DNA of 9,524 nucleotides from CF-161 sp035259145 (GCA_035259145.1 DATFWQ010000360.1:1-9524), one strand, 5' to 3'; positions 1 through 6,002 are shown, counted from the stretch's first letter. The notes: generated by a model not told the origin, from the letters alone. A program made the numbers and translations.

Positions 1-140
1 CCAGGTGCCCCAGATCGTGGGCCTGCGCCGAGGACCGGAGCGAGCCCATTCGTCAATGGGTGAGCGAGGACCGCAGAAGCAGGGCCGCGAGATGGGGTGC
101 ATGGGCGCCGAAGATCCGTCGGCAATTCGGAATCATTCAT
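1..140 (-). CDS. Possible 5' end of a gene downstream of leuS (partial, runs off the window)
   Basis: I do not recognise this product. A reading frame opens with ATG at 140 and stays open for 46 codons to the window edge. The translation begins MNDSELPTDLRRP and is rich in Pro, Ala and Gly, with no clear signal peptide or domain. The main support is a near-perfect Shine-Dalgarno AAGGAGGTG at 157-149, lying 20 nt after the leuS stop and 8-10 nt before the ATG, as expected for the next gene of a leuS operon. Against it, only about half of the codons end in G or C, lower than in the neighbouring genes, so the frame may not be real. A second ATG at 136 in another frame stops after 28 codons and is a weaker alternative. 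Confidence 0.3.
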   Translation of the reverse strand, partial: MNDSELPTDLRRPCTPSRGPASAVLAHPLTNGLAPVLGAGPRSGAP

Positions 141-148
141 CCAGCCCA

Positions 149-157
149 CACCTCCTT
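149..157 (-). promoter_or_regulatory. Strong Shine-Dalgarno sequence downstream of leuS
   Basis: AAGGAGGTG on the minus strand is fully complementary to the 3' end of 16S rRNA. It is the best ribosome binding site in the window and sits between the leuS stop codon and the ATG at 140. It is the main reason to suspect a further gene leaving the left edge. Confidence 0.4.
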
Positions 158-177
158 CCAGGTGAGGGACCACGCCA

Positions 178-2613
178 CTACGGGACGATATTTATCAGCT
201 TGTCCCGAACGTAGACCACCCGGCTGGGGCGGCCACCGTTCCCAAGGGCACGCCGAGCCGCTTCGCTGGCCAGCGCCAGCTCGGTTGCGGCCGGCTCGTC
301 CAGGCCGGCCGGTACGCGCAGCCGGTCGCGCACCTTGCCCGCGACCTGCACCACCAGGGTGACCTCGTTGTCGGCCGCCGTGATCGCGTCGTAATCGGGC
401 CAGGCAGCGTCAGCGCAGAGCCCCTGCCCGCCTGTCCGCTCCCAGAGCTCCTCGGCGATGTGGGGGGCCATCGGATTGAGCAGTCGAATCATGGTGCCGA
501 CCGCCTCAGACCACTCGGCGCCGCGCTCGCCGCCCCCGGCGAGGTAGTCCTGCATGGCGTTGGCAAGCTCCATCAAAGCCGCAACCGCGGTGTTGAAGCG
601 AAAGCTCTCGTAGTCTTCCGTCACCTTGCGGATGGTCTGGTGCAGCTTGCGGCGCAGGTCCACGGCCCCGGCGCCGGTGCCCGTTGCAGCGATCGTGTCA
701 GGGTCCAGGATCAAACGCCAGACCTTCTGAAGGAATCGCACCGGGCCCGCCACCGCTTCGTCCGTCCACTCGGCGTCCTCGTTCGGCGGTCCTATGAACA
801 TCTCGTATATCCGGCCGGCGTCGGCTCCCTCGCGTACGACGAGGTCGTCTGGGGCAACGCCGTTTCCAAGCGACTTGGACATCACCTGGCCGCCGCGAGT
901 GACCATGCCCTGAGTGAACAGCCTTGCGAACGGTTCGACGGCGTCGACCAGGCCTGCATCGTGAAGGACCTTCTGGAAGAAGCGCGAGTAAAGCAGGTGC
1001 AGGATCGCGTGCTCGATGCCGCCCGTGTACTGGTCTACCGCCATCCAGTGGTTGGCCAGGCCGGGATCGAAGGGCGCGTCCTGGTCCTGGGCACTCGTGT
1101 AGCGCAGGAAGTACCAGGACGAGTCTATGAACGTGTCCATGGTGTCGGTCTCGCGGCGCGCCTTGCCGCCGCATCGCGAGCAGGTCGTCTCGTAGAACTC
1201 GGGCAGCTCGGACAGCCGGCGATAGGTCTTGGGCAGGAGCACCGGCAGCTCGTCCAGCGGGACGGGGACCACGCCGCAGGATTCGCAGTGCACAATCGGG
1301 ATCGGACAGCCCCAGTAGCGCTGGCGTGAGATCAGCCAATCTCGCAGGCGGTATCTGATGGCCCGCCGGCCATAGCCGCGCTCCTCCACGAAGTCGGCGA
1401 CGGCGTCGAACCCGGCCTGTCCCTCCAGCCCGTCGAACCGGCCCGAGTTGACCATCACTCCGGCCGCTGTGTAGGCCTCACTCAGTCCATCCCGCCGGCC
1501 CCTTGGCGGCGCGATCACCTCGCGCACCGGCAGCCCGAATCGACGAGCGAACTCGAAGTCGCGCTGGTCGTGGCCCGGAACCGCCATGATCGCGCCCGTC
1601 CCATACGTCATCAGCACGTAGTCGGCGACCCAGATCGGCAACCGCTCGCCGGTGAGCGGGTTGATCGCCCAGCCCCCGGTAGGGACACCAGTCTTGGCGC
1701 CCTCGGTCGAGAGCCGCGCGATCTCCGTCTCGCGGCGCGCCCGCTCGACGTAGGCGCGGACCGCGCTACGGTTCTCTGGCGTCGTCACCTGCTCGAGCAG
1801 GGGATGCTCGGGCGCCAGCACCATGAACGTCACACCGAACAGGGTGTCCGGGCGCGTCGTGTAGATTCGCATGGTCTCGTCCAGGCCGACCACCGAGAAG
1901 TCGACCTCGACCCCATGGCTGCGGCCGATCCAGTTGGCCTGCATCACCCGCACCCGCTCTGGCCAGTGGTCCAGCAAGCCGATGTCGTCCAGCAGCCGGT
2001 CGGCGTACTCGGTGATGCGCAGGAACCACTGCTCCAGGTCGCGCTTTTCCACCGGCACGTCCGGATGTCGCCAGCAGGCGCCATTGACGACCTGCTCGTT
2101 GGCAAGCACGGTCTGGTCAACGGGGCACCAGTTGACCGGCGCCATCGCTCGGTAGGCCAACCCCCGCTCGTAGAAGAGGAGGAACAGCCACTGCGTCCAG
2201 CGGTAGTAGTCGGGGTCACAGGTGGTGACTTCGCGACTCCAGTCGTAGAGGATGCCCATCATCGCGAGCTGCTCTTTGGCGCGCGCGACGTTGTCGCGCG
2301 TCCAGGTTTCGGGGTGCAAACCTGCCTTCATCGCCGCGTTCTCAGCCGGCAGGCCAAAAGCGTCCCACCCGAACGGGTTCAGCACTTCGTAGTTGCGCAT
2401 GCGCTGGAAGCGGGAGTAGAGATCGCCGATCACGTAGTTGCGCATGTGGCCCATGTGCAGGTCCCCGCTCGGGTACGGGAACATGACCAGGTTGTAGAAC
2501 TTCGCCCGCGCCGAGGAGTCGTCGGCGCGCATCACACCTCGGTCACGCCAGATGCGCTGCCATTTCGATTCGATGTCTTGCGGCACGTAGCCGCGGCGCC
2601 TCGTCACCCGCAT
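178..2613 (-). CDS. leuS: Leucyl-tRNA synthetase
   Basis: Cytosolic class Ia aminoacyl-tRNA synthetase that charges tRNA-Leu with leucine and hydrolyses mischarged products. The 811 residues are within the usual bacterial length. Seen in order: HIGH-type motif HMGH (53-56) after FPYPSGDL; a zinc-like insertion whose cysteines are partly lost (C163, C180, with CWRH); the CP1 editing domain with TTRPDT (252-257) and GTGAIMAVPGHDQRD (338-352), where D349 is the likely amino-group anchor; a CxxC pair near HCESC and another in TCSRC; KMSKS-type motif VMSKS (577-581); a helical anticodon-binding domain; and the C-terminal QVAGKVR segment ending KLINIVP, as in complete LeuRS. The frame is open far upstream, to about 2940, but the family starts only about eight residues before the Y-x-P-x-x-I-E motif, which selects ATG 2613 (GTG 2607 is also possible). 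The upstream Shine-Dalgarno is weak. The gene is divergent from the HIT gene, with 11 bp between start codons. Confidence 0.98.
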   Translation of the reverse strand: MRVTRRRGYVPQDIESKWQRIWRDRGVMRADDSSARAKFYNLVMFPYPSGDLHMGHMRNYVIGDLYSRFQRMRNYEVLNPFGWDAFGLPAENAAMKAGLHPETWTRDNVARAKEQLAMMGILYDWSREVTTCDPDYYRWTQWLFLLFYERGLAYRAMAPVNWCPVDQTVLANEQVVNGACWRHPDVPVEKRDLEQWFLRITEYADRLLDDIGLLDHWPERVRVMQANWIGRSHGVEVDFSVVGLDETMRIYTTRPDTLFGVTFMVLAPEHPLLEQVTTPENRSAVRAYVERARRETEIARLSTEGAKTGVPTGGWAINPLTGERLPIWVADYVLMTYGTGAIMAVPGHDQRDFEFARRFGLPVREVIAPPRGRRDGLSEAYTAAGVMVNSGRFDGLEGQAGFDAVADFVEERGYGRRAIRYRLRDWLISRQRYWGCPIPIVHCESCGVVPVPLDELPVLLPKTYRRLSELPEFYETTCSRCGGKARRETDTMDTFIDSSWYFLRYTSAQDQDAPFDPGLANHWMAVDQYTGGIEHAILHLLYSRFFQKVLHDAGLVDAVEPFARLFTQGMVTRGGQVMSKSLGNGVAPDDLVVREGADAGRIYEMFIGPPNEDAEWTDEAVAGPVRFLQKVWRLILDPDTIAATGTGAGAVDLRRKLHQTIRKVTEDYESFRFNTAVAALMELANAMQDYLAGGGERGAEWSEAVGTMIRLLNPMAPHIAEELWERTGGQGLCADAAWPDYDAITAADNEVTLVVQVAGKVRDRLRVPAGLDEPAATELALASEAARRALGNGGRPSRVVYVRDKLINIVP

Positions 2614-2614
2614 G

Positions 2615-2618
2615 AGGA
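2615..2618 (+). promoter_or_regulatory. Shine-Dalgarno that fixes the HIT gene start
   Basis: AGGA (GAGGA from 2614) lies 6 nt before ATG 2625. The in-frame ATG at 2643 has no such site in front of it. The site touches the leuS start codon on the other strand. Confidence 0.5.
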
Positions 2619-2624
2619 TCTCAA

Positions 2625-3146
2625 ATGTTAGCGTCGGCGCAAATGCGCAACTTGTACGCGCCGTGGCGCATGGAATACATAGGGAGGCCGGAGGAGCCAG
2701 GCTGCCTGTTCTGCCGTGTCTGGGAGTCTCCGGTGGAAGAGGACCGGCAAAATCTGGTCGTGCACCGCGCGGGCGACGCGCTGGCGATGATGAACAAGTT
2801 CCCTTACAACAACGGTCACCTGATGATTGCGCCGCGCGCGCACCTCGGGTCGCTGACCGAGCTGGACGACGAGCAGACAGCCGCTGTGATGCGCCTGGTC
2901 CGGCGATCTCTGGGCGTGCTGGAGGCTGTGCTGCACCCACAGGGGTTCAATGTGGGCGTGAATCTCGGGCACGTGGCTGGCGCTGGCTTCCCGGACCACG
3001 TCCATGTGCATGTGGTGCCCCGCTGGAACGCCGACACCAACTTCATGCCCATCCTGGCCGAGGTTAAGGTCGTCAACGAACACCTGGACGTGACCTGGGA
3101 GAAGCTGGCTCAGGCTTTTGCGTCCAGCCGCCCCAAGGACACGTGA
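2625..3146 (+). CDS. HIT family protein, Ap4A phosphorylase-like
   Basis: Histidine-triad nucleotide hydrolase or transferase, 173 residues, probably cytosolic. The triad H125-V-H127-V-H129-V-V lies in the stretch DHVHVHVVPRW, with H127 as the expected nucleophile that becomes adenylylated. Other family marks are the N-terminal APWRMEY, a C27-x-x-C30 pair (often zinc-binding in this family), PYNNGHLMIAP (60-70) and GFNVGVNLG (107-115). The pattern matches the mycobacterial Rv2613c type, which phosphorolyses diadenosine tetraphosphate; that substrate is inferred from family resemblance and not visible in the sequence. Start 2625 is chosen for its AGGA ribosome binding site. The core family homology begins at the second Met (2643, MRNLYAPW), so the first six residues are less certain. 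The gene stands alone on the plus strand, divergent from leuS and convergent with the acyl-CoA dehydrogenase gene 67 bp away. Confidence 0.95.
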   Translation: MLASAQMRNLYAPWRMEYIGRPEEPGCLFCRVWESPVEEDRQNLVVHRAGDALAMMNKFPYNNGHLMIAPRAHLGSLTELDDEQTAAVMRLVRRSLGVLEAVLHPQGFNVGVNLGHVAGAGFPDHVHVHVVPRWNADTNFMPILAEVKVVNEHLDVTWEKLAQAFASSRPKDT

Positions 3147-3213
3147 AACCATGACTGCCGCGGTCTGGGCCTGAGGTTGAGCGGCACCCACGGCACATGA
3201 TCGGCCGGCGGTC

Positions 3214-4347
3214 TCACAGCCCGTAGCTCTTGGCGATGATCTCCTTCATGATCTCGTCTGTTCCAGCACCTATCCGGGATAGGCGAGCGTCGCGCCAAGC
3301 GCGTTCGACAGGGAACTCAGCCATGTAGCCATGGCCACCGAGGATCTGGATCGCGTCGTCTGCCACCTCAACGCCCACCTGTGAGGCCAGCAGCTTGCAC
3401 TGCGAGATCTCCCGCACCGGGCACTCGCCGCGGTCCCAGCGGCCGCAGGTCTCGTACACGAGTGCCCGCACTGCCGCGATCTTGTTGCCCATGTCGACGA
3501 GCCTGTGCTTGATGACCTGGAACTGCGAGATCGGGCGGCCGAATGCGAGCCGGTCCCTGGCGTACTGCATCGCGTACTCGAACGTCGCCTGCGCACCCGC
3601 GACTTGACCGCAGGCCGCGATCAGGCGCTCTCCCTGCAGCTCCCACATCAGCTCCGTCCAGCCCTCGCCTTCGGCACCGAGCCGGTACTCGGCAGGCACA
3701 CGGCAGTCCTCGAAGGTCAGCTCCGCGGTGTCCGACGAGTGCATGCCCAGCTTCCTCAGGGTTCGGGAGACGTTGAATCCGGGCGTCTCCTTGGGCACCA
3801 GGAACAGGGAGAAACCCTTGTGGCCGGCGTCGGTGTCCGTCTTGGCCACGAGCAAGCACCAGTGACAGCGCTTGCCGTTGGTTATGAACGTCTTGCGGCC
3901 GTTGATCACGTACTCGTTGCCATAACGGCGGGCTGCCGTCCTCATGCTGGCCAGGTCGGAACCGGCATCGGGCTCGGTCATGGCGATGGCGGCGATCGCG
4001 TCCCCGCTGATGGCTGGGGCCAGAAAGCGCCGCTTCTGCTCCTCGCTGCCGAAGCGCGCCACCGGCGGCGTCGCCATCTCGGTCTGGACCGCAACTGCCA
4101 TGCCGAGACCACCGCAGTGGACGCGCGCCATCTCCTCTGAGAGGACCACTGCGGAGAAGTAGTCGCCCCCCTGGCCACCGTACTCAGGCGGATAGCGCAG
4201 ACCGAGGAAGCCCAGATCGCCGAACCGCTTGATGATCGAGTCGGGAAACAGGCTCTCCTCCCACTGCTCGAGGTGAGGCACTACTTCGTTGCCGAGGAAG
4301 CGGCGGATCTGGAGCCGGAGCTCCTCGTGCGCAGCTGTGAAGTGCAT
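3214..4347 (-). CDS. Acyl-CoA dehydrogenase (isovaleryl/long-chain type active site)
   Basis: FAD-dependent enzyme that puts a trans-2,3 double bond into an acyl-CoA and passes electrons to ETF; cytosolic, fatty-acid or branched-chain degradation. The 377 residues have the normal length and order: an N-terminal helical domain with YPPEYGGQGGDY; the middle beta domain with AMTEPDAGSD and GRKTFITNG; a C-terminal helical domain with RDRLAFGRPISQFQ and QILGGHGYMAEFPVER, ending IGAGTDEIMKEII. The usual catalytic Glu of the YEGT motif is Ala here (GAGT). The base is probably E240 in ELQGERLIAACG, as in isovaleryl-CoA and long-chain enzymes, which suggests a branched or long substrate. ATG 4347 gives the canonical M-x-F-T opening and lies 8 nt after a TATGAT box. 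GTG 4353 would add two residues. There is no Shine-Dalgarno, so the mRNA is probably leaderless. No ETF or other beta-oxidation gene is adjacent. Confidence 0.96.
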   Translation of the reverse strand: MHFTAAHEELRLQIRRFLGNEVVPHLEQWEESLFPDSIIKRFGDLGFLGLRYPPEYGGQGGDYFSAVVLSEEMARVHCGGLGMAVAVQTEMATPPVARFGSEEQKRRFLAPAISGDAIAAIAMTEPDAGSDLASMRTAARRYGNEYVINGRKTFITNGKRCHWCLLVAKTDTDAGHKGFSLFLVPKETPGFNVSRTLRKLGMHSSDTAELTFEDCRVPAEYRLGAEGEGWTELMWELQGERLIAACGQVAGAQATFEYAMQYARDRLAFGRPISQFQVIKHRLVDMGNKIAAVRALVYETCGRWDRGECPVREISQCKLLASQVGVEVADDAIQILGGHGYMAEFPVERAWRDARLSRIGAGTDEIMKEIIAKSYGL

Positions 4348-4355
4348 CGGCACGG

Positions 4356-4361
4356 ATCATA
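4356..4361 (-). promoter_or_regulatory. Candidate -10 box for the acyl-CoA dehydrogenase gene
   Basis: TATGAT on the minus strand differs from TATAAT by one base and stands out in GC-rich surroundings. Eight nt separate it from ATG 4347, so transcription would begin at or next to the start codon. No good -35 box is seen at the usual spacing. Confidence 0.4.
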
Positions 4362-4404
4362 TGGCTCGCGAACCCCCCTGCGGCCATCTCGGCGCCCACT
4401 ACGC

Positions 4405-4410
4405 TATGAT
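4405..4410 (+). promoter_or_regulatory. Candidate -10 box for the bS22 gene
   Basis: A second TATGAT, on the plus strand, is a mirror image of the one at 4356-4361, and the two sites face outward. It would start an mRNA near 4417 with a leader of about 58 nt carrying the AGGAG ribosome binding site. The -35 region (about 4382-4387, GGCCAT) is poor. Confidence 0.35.
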
Positions 4411-4464
4411 TGCGCCCGGCTCGTGGGGGTTGGGCAATTCCCAACTCATCGGTCAAGCCTGCAC

Positions 4465-4469
4465 AGGAG
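4465..4469 (+). promoter_or_regulatory. Shine-Dalgarno that fixes the TTG start of bS22
   Basis: AGGAG is followed by a 5-nt spacer (TTCGC) and then TTG 4475. Together with the conserved MGSVIKKRRKKM start of the family, it settles that TTG is the initiator although the frame is open further upstream. Confidence 0.65.
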
Positions 4470-4474
4470 TTCGC

Positions 4475-4573
4475 TTGGGTTCGGTAATCAAGAAGCGGCG
4501 GAAGAAGATGCGGAAGCACAAGCATCGCAAGATGCTCAAGAAGACGCGTTGGGCTCGGAGGGCCCACGCGTAG
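4475..4573 (+). CDS. Small ribosomal protein bS22 (AURKAIP1/COX24 domain)
   Basis: A 32-residue, extremely basic peptide opening MGSVIKKRRKKM and continuing RKHKHRKMLKKTRWARR, composed mostly of Lys, Arg and His. This is the signature of the AURKAIP1/COX24-domain mini-protein found in mycobacterial 30S subunits as bS22, where it sits in an rRNA-rich pocket near the decoding region. That role is established for mycobacteria and inferred here from near-identity of the motif. The start is TTG with AGGAG 5 nt upstream. The frame is open upstream to 4289, but those residues do not resemble the family and overlap the acyl-CoA dehydrogenase gene on the other strand. It is monocistronic, divergent from the acyl-CoA dehydrogenase gene and followed by 352 bp of non-coding DNA. 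Genes this short with TTG starts are easily missed by automatic calling. Confidence 0.9.
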   Translation: MGSVIKKRRKKMRKHKHRKMLKKTRWARRAHA

Positions 4574-4736
4574 TGCGGTACCGCGCCTGACCCGACGACC
4601 ACAGTACACGAGCGCGCTCCCGGCAAGACTCCTGATCGAACTGGATGTAGACCAGGATCCGCGTTCACGCGCTCACGCAAGACGGCAGCCTAAAGGTGCG
4701 GCCGACAAGCCCGACCGGACCTCTGGCGCCTATCCA

Positions 4737-4783
4737 CCCCACGAAGCAGGTTTCGTGGGGACCCGGGGTGCGGCCCGTTGCAT
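4737..4783. repeat. Palindromic intergenic repeat, copy 1
   Basis: Perfect 9-bp inverted repeat CCCCACGAA (4737-4745) / TTCGTGGGG (4752-4760) around a 6-nt loop, followed by ACCCGGGG, then GCGGCCCG and CAT. The same order of elements recurs at 4824-4876. Copies elsewhere in the genome cannot be tested here. Confidence 0.65.
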
Positions 4784-4798
4784 CCCCACTGCGTGGGG
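4784..4798. repeat. Short hairpin CCCCAC-TGC-GTGGGG between the two repeat copies
   Basis: A 6-bp perfect stem with a 3-nt loop shares its outer sequence (CCCCAC/GTGGGG) with the hairpin of copy 1. It may be a shortened relative of the same hairpin, or chance in GC-rich sequence. Confidence 0.5.
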
Positions 4799-4823
4799 GC
4801 CCCTTTCCCCGGGCCATCTCCTA

Positions 4824-4876
4824 CCCCACGAAATCTTGGGTTTCGCGGGGACCCCGAGTCGGCGGCCCGGGCGCAT
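4824..4876. repeat. Palindromic intergenic repeat, copy 2
   Basis: CCCCACGAAA (4824-4833), 7-nt loop, TTTCGCGGGG (4841-4850), then ACCCCGAG, GGCGGCCCG and CAT, parallel to copy 1. One position in the stem is A opposite C on the plus strand. On the minus strand, which would be the 3' untranslated RNA of the PLD-like gene, the same position forms a G-U pair, so the 10-bp stem is complete in that RNA. Confidence 0.65.
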
Positions 4877-4902
4877 TCGAACCACCTGGGCACCAGATGC
4901 CT

Positions 4903-4920
4903 CGGCCGGGTTTCCGGCCG
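4903..4920 (-). terminator. GC-only hairpin after the PLD-like gene, probable terminator
   Basis: On the minus strand CGGCCGG-AAAC-CCGGCCG makes a 7-bp all-GC stem with a 4-nt loop beginning 5 nt after the stop codon of the PLD-like gene. There is no U tract, so it would belong to the U-poor hairpin terminators proposed for high-GC bacteria, or act as an mRNA 3'-end stabiliser. The further hairpins downstream could act as a backup. Confidence 0.5.
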
Positions 4921-4925
4921 CACCT

Positions 4926-5936
4926 CTACCCGCTCATCGACCAATCCTGCTCGAAGCGACCGGCAAAGTCTGCTGCCGCTCGGGCGTCCTCAGACGCCAG
5001 GTCGAGCTCGTGGTTCACCGACAGGCCAGACTCGCTCCAGTTGGCTGACCCGAGCAGCAGCTTCCGGCCATCGAACAGGCCCGCCTTGGCGTGAAGCTTG
5101 GAGCCGGCAGCCACGTGGTACCAGCGGACCTCGACCCCTGCTGGTCGCAGCAGGTCCACACCTGGTCGGTTGACGTCCTGGCCAGGGTCAAGCAGGATGC
5201 GGACTCGGGCGCCACGCCGGTGGGCTGCGGCAAGCTCGGACACGACCTCGGGATCGGTCAGCACGAAGACCTCCGCGTCCACCGAATGCCGGGCCTCGCG
5301 GAGCGCGCTGATGAGCGCACTGCGTACCTCCTGACCCGGGGCGGTCTGCGCCACCGGCCCGAGCGTGACCGCCAGCGGGGCGGGCCGCCCGCCGGCAAGC
5401 GACCAGTCCTGGTCGAAGATCGCCCGCAGGCGGGCCGTAGCCTCGCGAGACGCAGTTTCCAGGGCGTAATCATGGTTGGCGGCGCTGGTCCGACCCCAGT
5501 TCATGCCCCCCACAAGGCTGGTCTCGCCGGCGAGCAGCAGCTTGACGTGGTCGATCTGATGGCGCTTGTCGTCGACGGGATAGGTGCGAACCGCCAGGCC
5601 AGCCGCCGCGAGCCTGCGGGCGGTTCGGGCGCTGACCGAGACTGAAGGGTCGACGATGAGGCGGACGTCGGCTCCCATTCGCCGGGCCTTCTGGAGCTCA
5701 GCCGCCAGGTCGGGACGGCCGAACTCGTACATCTCGACCCACAGCGGCTGGCCGTCGGCGGCCCCGTCGATCAGCCGGTGCACGACGTCGAAGATGGCCG
5801 AGTCCTGCCAGAGCCGGAGCGTCGTGCCGGCGGACATGGGTGTCGAGGGCGCTGGTCGGTAGGCGACCGGCTGAGGTCCCGTGCAAGCGGCGAGGAGGAG
5901 AGCCAGGGTCAGGAACGTCGAGGTCGTCCGTGGCAT
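4926..5936 (-). CDS. Phospholipase D-like (HKD) lipoprotein
   Basis: A 336-residue PLD-superfamily protein: phosphodiesterase fold used by phospholipases, nucleases and cardiolipin synthases. The substrate cannot be told from sequence. A signal peptide ends in lipobox LLAAC with lipidated C18, so the enzyme should be anchored on the outer face of the cytoplasmic membrane. Two PLD repeats follow. Repeat 1 (about 40-180) has H130-x-K132 and GGMNWG but Gly at 137 where HxKxxxxD needs Asp. Repeat 2 (about 200-335) has a complete H282-x-K284-x4-D289 with GSANWS and NHELDLAS. In this family two HKD motifs meet to form one active site, each supplying a His, so the loss of one Asp may weaken the enzyme without abolishing it. 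ATG 5936 has no clear Shine-Dalgarno; a promoter candidate ends 9 nt before it. The gene lies 66 nt after the DUF62 gene and may be transcribed separately. Confidence 0.93.
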   Translation of the reverse strand: MPRTTSTFLTLALLLAACTGPQPVAYRPAPSTPMSAGTTLRLWQDSAIFDVVHRLIDGAADGQPLWVEMYEFGRPDLAAELQKARRMGADVRLIVDPSVSVSARTARRLAAAGLAVRTYPVDDKRHQIDHVKLLLAGETSLVGGMNWGRTSAANHDYALETASREATARLRAIFDQDWSLAGGRPAPLAVTLGPVAQTAPGQEVRSALISALREARHSVDAEVFVLTDPEVVSELAAAHRRGARVRILLDPGQDVNRPGVDLLRPAGVEVRWYHVAAGSKLHAKAGLFDGRKLLLGSANWSESGLSVNHELDLASEDARAAADFAGRFEQDWSMSG

Positions 5937-5945
5937 TGCCCGGCC

Positions 5946-5974
5946 AGCGTAGGCTGAAAGTGACGCCAGGCCAA
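5946..5974 (-). promoter_or_regulatory. Candidate promoter of the PLD-like gene
   Basis: On the minus strand TTGGCC (5974-5969, four of six matches to TTGACA), a 17-nt spacer and TACGCT (5951-5946, fits TANNNT) end 9 nt before the ATG at 5936. This predicts a very short or absent leader, in line with the missing Shine-Dalgarno. Confidence 0.4.
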
Positions 5975-6002
5975 GACTGCCTGTTAACGCCGAATTGATC
6001 TG

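Larger units (their letters stand above)
4574..4925. other. 352-bp intergenic region without a credible gene
   Basis: Between the bS22 stop and the stop of the PLD-like gene I see no reading frame with a ribosome binding site or family resemblance; frames open here are GC-driven and continue antisense into the PLD gene. The first half holds two perfect 10-bp palindromes (GCGGTACCGC at 4575-4584, GAGCGCGCTC at 4610-4619) that are poor RNA hairpins. The second half holds the palindromic repeat units at 4737-4876 and the terminator-like hairpin at 4903-4920. Confidence 0.7.

Noticed and set aside
460..2631. Long plus-strand open frames opposite leuS (460-1329 and 1570-2631)
   Set aside because: Antisense shadows produced by the high GC content of leuS. 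No ribosome binding site, family motif or plausible composition.
2614..2940. Extension of leuS upstream to about 2940 in the same open frame
   Set aside because: It would overlap the whole first half of the well-supported HIT gene, has low-complexity Ala/Arg/Pro sequence, and other LeuRS proteins begin a few residues before the conserved Y-x-P-x-x-I-E segment.
3147..3213. Bidirectional terminator between the convergent HIT and acyl-CoA dehydrogenase genes
   Set aside because: Only short GC-rich partial repeats (GTGCCG twice, CCGCGG) are present; no stem of useful length and no T tract.
3505..4140. Plus-strand open frame opposite the acyl-CoA dehydrogenase gene
   Set aside because: Antisense shadow; the minus-strand frame has complete family motifs throughout.
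4289..4474. Longer version of the bS22 protein starting upstream
   Set aside because: The added residues do not resemble the family, overlap the divergent acyl-CoA dehydrogenase gene and its promoter, and the AGGAG-TTG start matches the family N terminus exactly.
4868..4900. tRNA-like T-arm (GGTTCGAAT) on the minus strand
   Set aside because: The flanking bases cannot form a T stem and no acceptor, D or anticodon arm can be drawn around it.
4696..5173. Overlapping plus-strand frames across the repeat region and the end of the PLD gene
   Set aside because: They run through hairpin repeats and then antisense to the PLD gene, have no ribosome binding site and are rich in Pro, Arg and Ser as expected for GC-rich non-coding DNA.
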